This document shows positions 45,171 through 54,521 of a stretch of DNA of 64,000 nt, piece after piece. Every line of letters starts with the position of its first letter. Within the stretch, counting starts at the first letter, position 1. The translations under genes and the position numbers were made by a program. The stretch covers positions 1 through 64,000 of the forward strand of contig JACNKX010000198.1 in assembly GCA_014381825.1 (NCBI GenBank), written 5' to 3'. The DNA comes from Planctomycetota bacterium. Its GTDB lineage: Bacteria > Planctomycetota > Planctomycetia > Pirellulales > Pirellulaceae. The notes under the pieces were generated by a model. The model was not told where the DNA came from. It made no database searches and was given only the letters and a program-made list of their open reading frames with translations.

Positions 45171-46387
45171 GCTCGTAACGCCTGCTCAAGGTCCGCAATC
45201 AAGTCGTCAGCATTTTCGATGCCGCACGAGTAGCGAATCATGTTATCGGGAATGCCGAATTGCCGCCGCTCTTCCGGCGTGCATTCGTAGTAGCTCATCA
45301 CTAAAGGCTGTTCAATCAACGACTCGACGCCACCCAAGCTTGGTGCGATCCGCGGAATCGTCACGGCATCAACGATGTTCGCCGTAGCTCGCCAATCCGC
45401 ATCTTTCACGAGGAACGTGACCAAACCGCCGAAACCTCGCATCGTTCGTCGAGCAACTTCGTGGTAAGGGTGCGACTCGAGTCCCGGATAGTAGACGCTT
45501 TCGATCCGAGGGTGTTTGGCGAGAAACTCAGCTATCGCTTGGCCGTTCGCGTTCTGTCGCTGCGTTCGCAGCCCGAACGTCTTGATTCCACGTTCCAGCA
45601 AATAGATGTTGTGCGCCGAACTGATCGCGCCCATGATGCCACGCAAGTTGCGAACTGGCTCCATTTGTTCTTTCGAACCAATGATGACGCCGGCCAGCAG
45701 GTCGTTATGACCGGCCAGATACTTCGTTGCGGAATGCAGAACATAATCAACGCCATATTCTAACGGTCGAACATTGTACGGCGTCGCCAGCGTTGCGTCG
45801 ATCAGTGTCTCGACGCCGCGACGTTTTCCAATCGCCGCGAATCGTTCCAGATCGACAATGCTCAGATGCGGGTTCGTTGGCGATTCGCTGACGAGCAACT
45901 TCGTGCGATCGTTAACCGCCGCTTCCATGGCGTCGTAGTCGCACGCCTTCACTTGGCGGGTGACAACACCGTAACGCGACAAATGCTTCGAGCAAAACTC
46001 GCGGCTGCGATGATAACACTCGTCGAAGAAGACGACCTCATCACCCGCGTTCAATTTCGCCATCAACAGCCCAACGATCGCGGCCATTCCGCTCGCGAAC
46101 AGCAAGGCTTCTTCGCCGCCTTCGAGTTCAGCGAGCTTTCGCTCGACGACTTTCTCGCCAGGGTTGCCATAACGACCATACTCTTCGCGAGGCTGCTTCT
46201 CTTCGATGTAATCGATGATCGCTTGCGTGTTCGGAAACGTGAACGTCGAGGCACATATGATAGGATCGGTAATCGAATCCGCAAGCTTTTGATGAGCTTC
46301 CCCAGCATGGACGGCGAGAGTTGACTCACCGCGACGCCTCGGTTGAGGACCAGTCTCTTGCGAATCGGACGATAAGCGAGTTTGCAT
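45167..46387 (-). CDS. Cystathionine gamma-synthase-like PLP enzyme
   Basis: The start at 46387 has GGAG seven bases upstream; an open frame continues 15 codons further but without a site. The 406-residue protein resembles plant-type cystathionine gamma-synthase: STFTFPNTQAIIDYIE, YGRYGNPGEKVVERKLAELE, FASGMAAIVGLLMAKL, SESPTNPHLSIVDLE, DATLATPYN, HSATKYLAGHNDLLAG (PLP lysine) and the late GIPDNMIRYSCGIENADDL. It would condense cysteine with an activated homoserine to give cystathionine. It is the first gene of a two-gene operon with the next enzyme. A leader of more than 70 bases contains an intrinsic terminator at 46461-46500, so expression may be attenuated. Confidence 0.82.
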   Translation of the reverse strand: MQTRLSSDSQETGPQPRRRGESTLAVHAGEAHQKLADSITDPIICASTFTFPNTQAIIDYIEEKQPREEYGRYGNPGEKVVERKLAELEGGEEALLFASGMAAIVGLLMAKLNAGDEVVFFDECYHRSREFCSKHLSRYGVVTRQVKACDYDAMEAAVNDRTKLLVSESPTNPHLSIVDLERFAAIGKRRGVETLIDATLATPYNVRPLEYGVDYVLHSATKYLAGHNDLLAGVIIGSKEQMEPVRNLRGIMGAISSAHNIYLLERGIKTFGLRTQRQNANGQAIAEFLAKHPRIESVYYPGLESHPYHEVARRTMRGFGGLVTFLVKDADWRATANIVDAVTIPRIAPSLGGVESLIEQPLVMSYYECTPEERRQFGIPDNMIRYSCGIENADDLIADLEQALRA

Positions 46388-46460
46388 AGCGAGGCTCCGA
46401 AGTGCTACTCTTTCAGTCGCACAAGGACTCACGATCGCGTTGGCAAATTAAGCGGCCAAT

Positions 46461-46500
46461 AAAAAACGCCGCGTTGCCAACGAAACTGGCGAACTGCGGC
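46461..46500 (-). terminator. Intrinsic terminator in leader of trans-sulfuration operon
   Basis: On the minus strand a stem GCCGC...GCGGC with inner GCCA/TGGC pairing (46468-46500) is followed directly by a run of six T (46461-46466). It lies about 75 bases before the synthase start, so it would end transcripts that begin further upstream. This is typical for attenuators and riboswitch expression platforms. It could also simply end a short RNA. Confidence 0.6.
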
Positions 46501-46714
46501 GGTTCAATGGCTCTTTAGCAGTTAAGGCTGCAATCGGCCGCAAATCCCTGTGACGAATGTATTGTAGTAGTGCTTCCAGAGACAAGCAACTACGCAAATC
46601 AGAATATCGTTGGAAAGTTGGTAGTTGATTCCCTACGCTGCGACCGCGAAGATCGGCGTATCCAATGCCTGAGAGATTCAAATTGGCAATCACTTTCCTC
46701 CTGCGTTTTACCTT
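46501..46714 (-). promoter_or_regulatory. Putative leader RNA of trans-sulfuration operon
   Basis: Shared by divergent genes. On the minus strand 46666-46680 reads TGAATCTCTCAGGCA, the 3' signature of glycine riboswitch aptamers, followed by GGATACGCC. The matching GGAGAG arm is not seen upstream, so the aptamer is incomplete or the match is chance. Together with the terminator downstream this is a candidate regulatory leader only. Confidence 0.25.
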
Positions 46715-49174
46715 ATGCAATCCTTTCGACCATTATTCCGCTACTCGACGTGTCTGGCATCGAGTTCCGTTTTCCTAATTTGCATCGCAAATCATGCCTT
46801 CGTTCTAGGGGCCGGTGCCAATTGGGTAACGCCGGCGCTTTATCGGGCAATTGTTCGTGTGCCGGGGACCCATCTTCGCAACGGTAGGGCTGTCGACGAG
46901 TTTCCAGTTCAGCTACACATTGACTTCGCAAAGGAACTCGCTTCAATCGTTTCGAATTCCCGGCCAGACATCGCTTCGATCCAGGTGACGCAGTACATGC
47001 CAACAGACGGGACCGGGGTCGAGTCGAATCGATACTTATATGCGAAGAGCAAGTTCGACCACGCGTTTCGTTGGTACGACGACGCGATCCCGTACGAGTT
47101 CCCGGAGTTCGTCGGTGCGGTCTCGCGAACCAAAGGGAAGGTTGTCCGAACTTCGCGCACGCGCGGCGGCTACTTCTTCAACGCTATTGGCGAGTGGAAT
47201 TCGGGCAAGCTCGCGTGGCTTCACCAGCAACGAGAAAACCGCGGCGCGTACTACGCAATCTACTTCGATCTTCTGCCTCGTGACGAGTCGCCTTCGGAAG
47301 TTCCTCCGCGCGGTTGGATCGGAGATGGAATGCCGAGATGCGATATCGAGGGGACGACAACCATGGGAGCTGACCACTGTCGCGTTGAAGTCGATGACTG
47401 GAATGATGACGGCTTGGTTGATCTCATCGTTGGCGAGAACTACGGTCACGTATTCTGGTGGCCAAATCGTGGCACGCGAAGTGAACCGAGTTTTCCGTAT
47501 TGCAAGTTCGTCATGGGCGCTGACGGTTTACCGCTCGACGCTGGCATGATCGCCGCTCCAAAAGTTGTCGATTGGGACAACGATGGCGCGAAAGATCTAC
47601 TGGTAGGTACGGAATGGAACCGAATCTTGTACTACCGCAACGAAGGAACCAACGCGGATCGGCGGATGGCATATCAAGGGCCGGTGCAAATTGACGGCGA
47701 GCCGATGGAACTACCGATTCGACCGCTGACGCGCGGCAACGAAGAGGTTTTTCGACGTGACTACTACCCCGTGCTGGACACCGTCGATTGGGACAACGAT
47801 GGTGACATCGATTTGTTTGCGGGCGGGTACATCACAGGCCAGATCTTTCGTTACGAAAACACCGGAATGACCGAGAACGGAACGCCTCGGCTTCGCTATC
47901 GCGCGCCAGTAGAAACCGACGGCCACCCGATTAATGTTGGACATTGGTGTGCCTCGCCTTGCTTGGCTGATCTTGATGCTGACGGAGATCTCGACCTCCT
48001 GTCAGGCAACATGCCGATGTACGAAACGGCGGACGAGCGAGCGAAACAAACGCATGACTTTCTCATCTACTACGAAAATGCCAGTTCCGCGACGCAGAGT
48101 CGATTCGTGCAGAAGGCGTTACCGGCGATAGGCAACTTTCCGCGGATTCGATTGGCGACGCCACGTGTGTTCGATTGGGACGCCGATGGCGATCTTGATT
48201 TGGTTGTCAGCTCGCGAGAGAACTTGTTCCTGTACGAGAACGAAGGTTCGCCGTCAGCACCTCGATTCCGCTTGCATTCGCGGCCCGTCCCAAGTCGCTG
48301 GGGTATCTCGTCGCTTGGGGTTGATCAGTTTCTCGATTGGAACAAAGATGGCCGAGCCGACTTGGTCAATAACTATCAGGTACGACTGAATGCCGGAGTT
48401 GGCAATCCTTATCGCTGGGATCAACCAACTTCGGCGTTGCCAGTCGGTGACTACATCGCGCATCCTTCTGGTATCGGCGATGACTGGTTTTGGCCGTATC
48501 TGTCGGACTTCAACAAGGATCGTCGTTACGACGTTCTGTTTGGCGACTGGCACGGTCACATCTGGTTTCATCGGAATCAGTCGACCACCGATGCACGTAA
48601 ATTCGATCTCATCGGAGAACGCCTCACACTAACGAACGGTGACCTTGTCACAGTTGGTCCGATTGGAATCGATCCCACAAAGAGCTTTGCGGCATTGCAG
48701 GGAGCCCGCACAGTTTTTACGGTCTCTGACTTCAATCGCGACGGTCTGGTGGATCTCGTTATTGGCGACACGTACGGCAAAGTTCGTTATTTTGAAAATG
48801 TTGGTGCGCTCGATGCTCCACGCTTCGCCGCTCCCACCGAGTTAGGCGACTTAGGTATACGTTTGCTTGTTGATGCTACCGATTGGAACCGAGACGGCTG
48901 GCCTGACGTTGTTGCGGGAGCGGCCAACGGCAAGGTCCGCGTTTTTTTAAACGACGGTCGCCCGAATCCAGCCTCCTTTTCTGAAGGGTTCGATCCGAAG
49001 TTGCCGCCCATCGCGCAGCCTCGTGTGATGATGGTCGATATCAACGAGGACGGAGACGAAGATCTGTTCTTGCCAAGCACGCAAGGTTCGTGCTTTGTCG
49101 AGAGATCATTTCTCGAAAACGGCTATGTCGAAGCGGCCTTGCTCAAGGTCGAAAAGCATCCTGACGCCAACTGA
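46715..49174 (+). CDS. Secreted VCBS/FG-GAP beta-propeller protein
   Basis: An 819-residue protein with a signal peptide (YSTCLASSSVFLICIANHAF). Residues ~30-190 form an N-terminal domain of unknown type containing RTRGGYFFNAIGEWNSGK. From ~210 ten DxNxDGxxDLxxG-type motifs recur at intervals of roughly 40-70 residues, such as DDWNDDGLVDLIVG, VDWDNDGAKDLLVG, ADLDADGDLDLLSG, SDFNRDGLVDLVIG and TDWNRDGWPDVVAG. These are the calcium loops of FG-GAP/VCBS repeats that build integrin-like propellers. Likely function is binding at the outside of the cell; no enzyme domain was recognised. The start has no strong ribosome site. Genes on both sides are on the opposite strand or tRNA, so it appears monocistronic. 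Confidence 0.85.
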   Translation: MQSFRPLFRYSTCLASSSVFLICIANHAFVLGAGANWVTPALYRAIVRVPGTHLRNGRAVDEFPVQLHIDFAKELASIVSNSRPDIASIQVTQYMPTDGTGVESNRYLYAKSKFDHAFRWYDDAIPYEFPEFVGAVSRTKGKVVRTSRTRGGYFFNAIGEWNSGKLAWLHQQRENRGAYYAIYFDLLPRDESPSEVPPRGWIGDGMPRCDIEGTTTMGADHCRVEVDDWNDDGLVDLIVGENYGHVFWWPNRGTRSEPSFPYCKFVMGADGLPLDAGMIAAPKVVDWDNDGAKDLLVGTEWNRILYYRNEGTNADRRMAYQGPVQIDGEPMELPIRPLTRGNEEVFRRDYYPVLDTVDWDNDGDIDLFAGGYITGQIFRYENTGMTENGTPRLRYRAPVETDGHPINVGHWCASPCLADLDADGDLDLLSGNMPMYETADERAKQTHDFLIYYENASSATQSRFVQKALPAIGNFPRIRLATPRVFDWDADGDLDLVVSSRENLFLYENEGSPSAPRFRLHSRPVPSRWGISSLGVDQFLDWNKDGRADLVNNYQVRLNAGVGNPYRWDQPTSALPVGDYIAHPSGIGDDWFWPYLSDFNKDRRYDVLFGDWHGHIWFHRNQSTTDARKFDLIGERLTLTNGDLVTVGPIGIDPTKSFAALQGARTVFTVSDFNRDGLVDLVIGDTYGKVRYFENVGALDAPRFAAPTELGDLGIRLLVDATDWNRDGWPDVVAGAANGKVRVFLNDGRPNPASFSEGFDPKLPPIAQPRVMMVDINEDGDEDLFLPSTQGSCFVERSFLENGYVEAALLKVEKHPDAN

Positions 49175-49736
49175 TGCGTGACTAGGTACGCTCTGCTGAG
49201 AACGAACACCGTGTTGAGGACTATAGCAGGGGTCGAGGACTAGCAGGGCCGCGAGCTGTCGAACGCGCGGCTATTGCTGGCGATCAAAAACACTGCCCGC
49301 AGCCGGCGATCGCGAATGCTCCACCCTATGGCTCCACTACGCGCTGCCTCGGTCATCTCGCGCACCAACGCGATCCGAAGTGCCACATCAGCGTCGGAGG
49401 TGTTCGGAGTGTTTGGGGGGGGCGTCATGAGGAAATGCTCAGAGTCGTGAAACAGTGGGGTGTGTGGAAACTGTTGCAGTGCCAAACTAGCCTCGGTGAT
49501 TGTAGCAGCCACACCCCGTACAGCCACCAATAACTCAGCTCTTTTGCATGGCAACGCAAGCTATTCGTCCCACACAAGAGATTGACACTTAACTCTGGGC
49601 GGTATAGCAGCGTGTTGCGAAATGACCAGCAACGAAATTGCAGCGGGATGTCCGCCTATCTGGAATCGCGGTCGCGATTCGCGGGGGTAGACAGAAAACG
49701 CGTTTTTGTATTAATCTTAGTCCTTCAAAGCCACGA
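49175..49736. other. Intergenic, island edge
   Basis: Left border of the accessory strip, just before tRNA-Arg(TCG). A 62-codon minus-strand frame (about 49240-49428, beginning MTPPPNTPNTSDADVALRIA) exists but has no ribosome site or known relatives, so I do not call it. The tRNA promoter should be near 49680-49730. Confidence 0.4.
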
Positions 49737-49810
49737 GCGCCCGTGGCGCAACTGGATAGCGCATCGGTCTTCGGAACCGAGGGTTATAGGTTCGAATCCT
49801 ATCGGGCGTG
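49737..49810 (+). tRNA. tRNA-Arg (anticodon TCG)
   Basis: Cloverleaf folds completely: acceptor GCGCCCG/CGGGCGT (one G-T end pair), D-arm GCGC/GCGC, anticodon stem TCGGT/ACCGA with loop CTTCGGA, T-arm ATAGG-TTCGAAT-CCTAT, discriminator G. CCA is not encoded. Anticodon TCG reads CGA. Confidence 0.95.
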
Positions 49811-49825
49811 CTTATTGACTTTGCA

Positions 49826-50491
49826 TTAAACCCCGGTTTTCTCCTGGGTTTTTGCATTTCTTGGCTTCAACGTGCTTTCACATCTGACACAAATCTGACA
49901 CGGCAGGGCTCTTGAATGGGCCTTGCATCGCTGGGGTCTCGCAAGCGGCTGTGAGAACGGCGAGTGAGTCAACACTTGCTCGCGAAGTTCGTCGCTGAGC
50001 AACGCGGTCTCGTTTGGGAACACGATTGTTCCCCAAAGGGCCCGTGAGAAAAATCGAGGTGGTGCATCTCCACCTCCGCCGCTACCAGTTGGAGCCTCAA
50101 ACCTTTCCCGACAGAATCGCCAGATGTTTTGACTGTGGCCTACTGCGACACCTGTGGCCCCGAATCCGTGAGAGCAGAGGCCAAGAGGGCCCGCATAGCC
50201 GTGTAGCACGGGTTTTCCTGTGCAGGCAAGCGTTAGCCCGCAGGCCAAAGAGCGATACACATCGTCTTCATCAGAAGGCAGCCGCTCCGCCGGGAACTCG
50301 AATGCGTAATACCAGCCATCACATTCTAGAGCTGTAGCATTGGAAAGAACAGATTCTATCGTGACCGCCGAACCTGTTACTGATGAGCCAAGAAAGACTG
50401 TGGCGTAAGTTGGTTTGCCCGTAGCATCACCGACTGCCTTAGTGCCACCGCTCACAGTCGAGTCGTTTGCTATTACTCGTGTTATGAGCAT
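49826..50491 (-). CDS. Conserved-looking protein of unknown function
   Basis: A protein of ~221 residues taken from ATG 50491 (a TTG four codons upstream is the alternative). It is rich in Gly and aromatic residues and carries YRSLACGLTLACTGKPVLHG, GFGATGVAVGHSQNIWRFCRE, SGGGGDAPPRFFSRALWGTI and ELREQVLTHSPFSQPLA. The well-ordered composition, codon pattern and the S-G-G-G-G-D-A-P-P-R-F-F segment look like real coding sequence, similar to small planctomycete proteins found near integrated elements. No membrane segment or enzyme motif. It begins immediately inside the tRNA-Arg gene on the opposite strand. I cannot assign a function. Confidence 0.6.
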   Translation of the reverse strand: MLITRVIANDSTVSGGTKAVGDATGKPTYATVFLGSSVTGSAVTIESVLSNATALECDGWYYAFEFPAERLPSDEDDVYRSLACGLTLACTGKPVLHGYAGPLGLCSHGFGATGVAVGHSQNIWRFCRERFEAPTGSGGGGDAPPRFFSRALWGTIVFPNETALLSDELREQVLTHSPFSQPLARPQRCKAHSRALPCQICVRCESTLKPRNAKTQEKTGV

Positions 50492-50583
50492 TGCTGATGG
50501 CAACGTGGTTGCTCAGCGTTGCACAACCGCCCTGTATGTCCAATAGTCTGTACCACGAGTTGGAGCATACATAGAATTTGGTC

Positions 50584-51063
50584 ATGCCTGTGGTCATGAC
50601 CAAACGCGATGAGGAGCTACTTGAAACGCTAACTCTCAAGGTGCATCTCTTCACGCTACTACAAGCGGCGACTGCTTGGTGGGGTACTGGACCACAAGCG
50701 ATAAGGAACGCTCGTGAGAGGCTCGGCAAGTTAAGTACGGCAGGACTGGTTGAGCGAAGTCAGGTGAATCTGTTTCCCATGCTATCGCTCAATACGCCAG
50801 AGGTGAGCTGGACTCCTGGTGGGTCCATGCCGCAATTCGGTCCCATCGCTTATCGATTTCAGAAGCGATGGGACGCGGCGATGCGCCTGGAGACGGTCTA
50901 CATCGCCACTCGCAAAGCGGCAAACCAATTCGGCGGATTTGGAGGCAAGTTCAAGCATCGCACGCAGCTCACGCATGACGTGCATGTTACTGAGATTTAC
51001 TTGCGACTGAACGAAAGAGACATCGGGCCTGGGATCATTGTAACGACAGACGAGGCGGTGTGA
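50584..51063 (+). CDS. Replication-relaxation-like protein, probably truncated
   Basis: ATG at 50584 or 50596; no clear ribosome site. About 160 residues. The N-terminal HLFTLLQAATAWW then NARERLGKLSTAGLVERSQV looks like a winged-helix/HTH domain as in the replication-relaxation proteins of plasmids and islands. The middle VYIATRKAANQFGGFGGKF and THDVHVTEIYLRL also fit that group. Full-length relatives are normally longer, and the frame ends at GIIVTTDEAV with a stop, whereas another frame just after it continues as FLEEGHQESAKRKHSV before stopping. A frameshifted or cut-off gene is therefore likely. It is divergent from the hypothetical gene before it. Confidence 0.5.
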   Translation: MPVVMTKRDEELLETLTLKVHLFTLLQAATAWWGTGPQAIRNARERLGKLSTAGLVERSQVNLFPMLSLNTPEVSWTPGGSMPQFGPIAYRFQKRWDAAMRLETVYIATRKAANQFGGFGGKFKHRTQLTHDVHVTEIYLRLNERDIGPGIIVTTDEAV

Positions 51064-51456
51064 AGAAATATTTTTGGAAGAAGGCCACCAGGAGTCTGCT
51101 AAAAGAAAGCACTCGGTGTGATATTTGCTTTGCGTTGGTCTTGGTGGGCACGTGCTACACTTTCTCTTCATTCCATCCGGCCTCATGAACGCGGGGCGAA
51201 GGCCGAACGGGATGAAGGGAAAGGAAGCACTCGCTTACTCGCCAGAGAAACTGTTTCGTGTTCGAGGGGGGGAAGGTGTGCGGCGAACGCCGCACGCGAT
51301 TGCTCCAGCAGTTGCATCATATGCACTCGTAGACAGCCCATCGGTATCGCTGTCCGAGGTCGCTTCGGCCGAGGCGTGACTACGCGTGTTTTTTGACCAT
51401 CTTCGTGCCGTTGTGGTATCCTTGTAAGGAACGACTCACTTGGGGAGACTTCCATT
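51064..51456. other. Intergenic with short inverted repeats
   Basis: No convincing gene. At 51278-51295 the palindrome GTGCGGCG-AA-CGCCGCAC forms a compact hairpin, possibly a terminator for the preceding remnant. The TA operon promoter must lie near its right end. Confidence 0.4.
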
Positions 51457-51705
51457 ATGGCAACCCTAGAACAACTTGATAGCTTTCATCAGTTCGCCGC
51501 AGAACAACTCGACAATGGCGGTGCCGACCTGACCATTGATGAACTGTTCAGTCGTTGGCGGATGGATAATCCTACACCCTCCGAACGTGACGAAGTTAAC
51601 GCCATCATTCGGCGAGGGCTCGAAGATATCGCCGCCGGTCGCAGTCGCGATGCCGATGAGGTAACTGAGGAACTGCGAGTCAAGCACGGCATCCCTTCTG
51701 AATGA
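51457..51705 (+). CDS. Type II antitoxin (ParD/RelB-like)
   Basis: An 82-residue acidic protein. GGGGAG lies about 10 bases before the ATG. The C-terminal half (EVNAIIRRGLEDIAAGRSRD, then ADEVTEELRVKHGIPSE) matches the toxin-wrapping tail of ParD-type antitoxins, which end in xxLDEFxxxxRxxHxLP-like patterns. It overlaps the toxin gene by ATGA, the usual operon form for such pairs. Antitoxins generally repress their own promoter; a binding site could be in the preceding gap. Identity is inferred from order, size and motif. Confidence 0.75.
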   Translation: MATLEQLDSFHQFAAEQLDNGGADLTIDELFSRWRMDNPTPSERDEVNAIIRRGLEDIAAGRSRDADEVTEELRVKHGIPSE

Positions 51706-52037
51706 GTTTTCACGTAGTTCTACAACCGCGGGCCGAATATGACCTAGATGCGATTCTAACTCACTTGAAGAAGGAATCTCTTCAAGGTGCGGCAAGTTGG
51801 TTTCGAGCATGGCGTCATGCGGTCTCGCTCTTGGAACGTCAAGCTGACATTTATGGTTCAGCACCCGAAGACGCTGACCACGAGCCTTTCATCCAACAAA
51901 CGTTGTTTAAGACCCGTAGCGGAAGATACTATCGAGCAATCTACACGTTGATTGACCAGACAGTTTACGTGCTGCACGTTCGTGGCCACGGACAAGACCT
52001 CGTTGAACCTGACGAACTAACGCTACCTCACGGATAA
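51702..52037 (+). CDS. Type II toxin (RelE/ParE-like)
   Basis: A 111-residue protein coupled to the antitoxin by ATGA. The core reads FHVVLQPRAEYDLDAILTHL, with the usual start xVxxxPxAExDLxxI; the end reads FKTRSGRYYRAIYTLIDQTV then YVLHVRGHGQDLV, as in ParE/RelE proteins where a late HVRHG-like segment closes the fold. Members attack gyrase or cut ribosome-bound mRNA; the target cannot be told from sequence. The tail (EPDELTLPHG) is shared by planctomycete versions. Its end overlaps the 3' end of the next, opposite-strand gene by ten bases. Confidence 0.8.
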   Translation: MSFHVVLQPRAEYDLDAILTHLKKESLQGAASWFRAWRHAVSLLERQADIYGSAPEDADHEPFIQQTLFKTRSGRYYRAIYTLIDQTVYVLHVRGHGQDLVEPDELTLPHG

Positions 52038-52426
52038 GATGGTTCGACTAGCCCAAATAGTTCCTTTGGGTCTGCTGAATTTTGGACAATCGTTGTAGTA
52101 CGAAAACGCTCAGGAAGTCTAATCCCAAGTTGACTTTCAATTCTATCGCAAAGTCTGTTTCCTTCTCCGGGATGGAGTCTTCCGTGAAGTTCCCAAATTG
52201 CATGGAGTGCGAGCCCAGCATCGCCAGAGGCAATTTGGGACTGTAAATCCTTGAACTCGGCCTCTTCAACAGAGAGTTTACGCTCTAGCCCAAGATGGCC
52301 TGAATCTGTTGACAGCCGCCGACCATGAGTTCCAATTTCTGCGGCTAGTATGTCTGTCTCGTGGATGAGTCCTTGCCGTGCCCAAACAAACAGTAGAAAG
52401 AAAAGTGTAACCTTGAAACTTGACAT
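52028..52426 (-). CDS. Small exported protein of unknown function
   Basis: ATG at 52426 with GGAG seven bases upstream; 132 residues. Starts with a signal or anchor segment (MSSFKVTLFFLLFVWARQGL). The rest is hydrophilic and partly helical (KLSVEEAEFKDLQSQIASGD, HAIWELHGRLHP, ESQLGIRLPERF). Not recognised as a named family. It partly faces the toxin stop, so the two transcripts converge. Its upstream region is joined to a broken HTH gene, suggesting it came with the rearranged piece. Confidence 0.5.
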   Translation of the reverse strand: MSSFKVTLFFLLFVWARQGLIHETDILAAEIGTHGRRLSTDSGHLGLERKLSVEEAEFKDLQSQIASGDAGLALHAIWELHGRLHPGEGNRLCDRIESQLGIRLPERFRTTTIVQNSADPKELFGLVEPSYP

Positions 52427-52487
52427 GACGCTTCTCCAGCTTCGGAGCGGCTCGCAAGAACAACAGCTTGTCCGAAGTTGTTCCGCC

Positions 52488-52661
52488 ATTCAATCGCCCC
52501 GCAATTGTTGCAGCGGATGGCCACGCGATGCAGTACTCAGATTTGGGGCTGAGCAGGTCGAGGACGACCTGTATGGCCAGCTTGACTTCCGGGTCGATGT
52601 GCTGAGCAGCTCTGATCTTGCGGAGTGCTTTATTGCGTCGGGTTCCGTTCGTTTGTGACAT
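52488..52661 (-). pseudogene. Truncated HTH (replication/regulatory) gene
   Basis: From ATG 52661: MSQTNGTRRNKALRKIRAAQ, then DPEVKLAIQVVLDLLSPKSE, ending in WPSAATIAGRLN. This is the opening of a family of HTH proteins common on planctomycete islands, in which the helix normally continues with GxSRRTVxRxL. Here the reading turns abruptly into unrelated sequence just after the first HTH helix, at the region that becomes the leader of the next gene. The gene is thus a 58-codon remnant. Confidence 0.6.
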
Positions 52662-53873
<1,212 letters not shown>

Positions 53874-54101
53874 AATTCGTTTGAGATCAGCGGCGACGCG
53901 TTCTCGAATCGGTTCGCCAGTGATGGCAGAATCTACGTTAGCAACAACGACGGCACGACGTTTGTAGCTCAGGCCGGTCCCAAGTTCCGTCTGCTTGCCA
54001 AGAATAATTTGGGCGAGAGAATCACTGCGTCGCCCGCGATCACGGGTGACTGGCTGATCATTCGGACGGACTCGCGGCTCTATTGCATTGGCAAACAGTA
54101 A
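53874..54101 (+). pseudogene. C-terminal fragment of PQQ-like beta-propeller
   Basis: The last ~75 residues of a PQQ/BamB-like propeller remain: SGDAFSNRFASDGRIYVSNN, DGTTFVAQAGPKFRLLA, ERITASPAITGDWLIIRTDS, LYCIGKQ. Full-length proteins of this kind are exported and 400 residues or longer. The upstream frame (to about 53643) does not resemble propeller blades, so the gene is cut. Its terminator hairpin at 54107-54130 is still intact. Confidence 0.7.
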
Positions 54102-54106
54102 TGCAA

Positions 54107-54130
54107 GAAGCCGACGATCTCGTCGGCTTC
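54107..54130. terminator. Shared terminator hairpin
   Basis: GAAGCCGACGA and TCGTCGGCTTC form a near-perfect stem (10 bp, 4-base loop) between the propeller remnant and the convergent cold-shock gene. Confidence 0.65.
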
Positions 54131-54156
54131 CTGTATCGTGTTTGAAGCTATCTGGT

Positions 54157-54354
54157 TCAGATTAGCTTCACGTTTTCGGCACATGGCCCCTGCCGTCCTT
54201 CTCCTTCGGTGTATGACACTTGGTTGCCTTCCTGCAGTTCCTCGAAGGTCACACCTTCGAGGGCCGAGTTGTGGAAGAACAAATCTTTGTCTGTTCCGGT
54301 GTCGATGAATCCAAAGCCCTTGTCCATCAGTCTCTTGATCTTACCTTCAGCCAT
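54157..54354 (-). CDS. Cold-shock protein (CspA family)
   Basis: ATG at 54354 starts MAEGKIKRLMDKGFGFIDTG; the earlier in-frame start would add six residues not found in the family. The 65-residue product has RNP1 (KGFGFI, residues 12-17) and RNP2 (DLFFHNSAL). It lacks the long acidic loops of some relatives, but QEGNQVSYTEGEGRQGPCAE fits. Such proteins bind single-stranded RNA and DNA and keep mRNA open at low temperature. GAGGA lies about 11 bases upstream. The 5' side carries a 7-bp inverted repeat, AACATGG/CCATGTT (54401-54430), which could form a leader hairpin, a common feature of cold-shock mRNAs. Confidence 0.9.
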   Translation of the reverse strand: MAEGKIKRLMDKGFGFIDTGTDKDLFFHNSALEGVTFEELQEGNQVSYTEGEGRQGPCAENVKLI

Positions 54355-54400
54355 GTTGTCCAACTTCCTCAAAAAGTATCTTTGCGGTGACGCCTAAACC

Positions 54401-54430
54401 AACATGGTTAACTTGCTCAACCGCCATGTT
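54401..54430 (-). promoter_or_regulatory. Inverted repeat upstream of cold-shock gene
   Basis: AACATGG ... CCATGTT with a 16-base spacer, about 47 bases before the cold-shock start. May be a leader hairpin or an operator; short enough to be chance. Confidence 0.25.
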
Positions 54431-54521
54431 TAGATTGTATGCCATCGATTGCGTGACAGCGATAGCCGGGGTTCGAACCGCCTCAATTATCGTCGAGCGT
54501 CGCTACCGCGAGAAAACAATG

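Noticed and set aside
46448-46690. Minus-strand 80-codon frame with AGGAGG before GTG
   Set aside because: Spacing of three bases is too short, the frame runs through the terminator hairpin, and the protein resembles nothing known.
46664-46714. Complete glycine riboswitch
   Set aside because: Only the 3' signature is present; the GGAGAG arm and the usual CCGAAGG.GCAA segment are not convincingly found, so only a low-confidence leader is reported.
51125-51379. Plus-strand 84-codon frame before the TA pair
   Set aside because: No ribosome site; composition is irregular and it contains the hairpin at 51278-51295.
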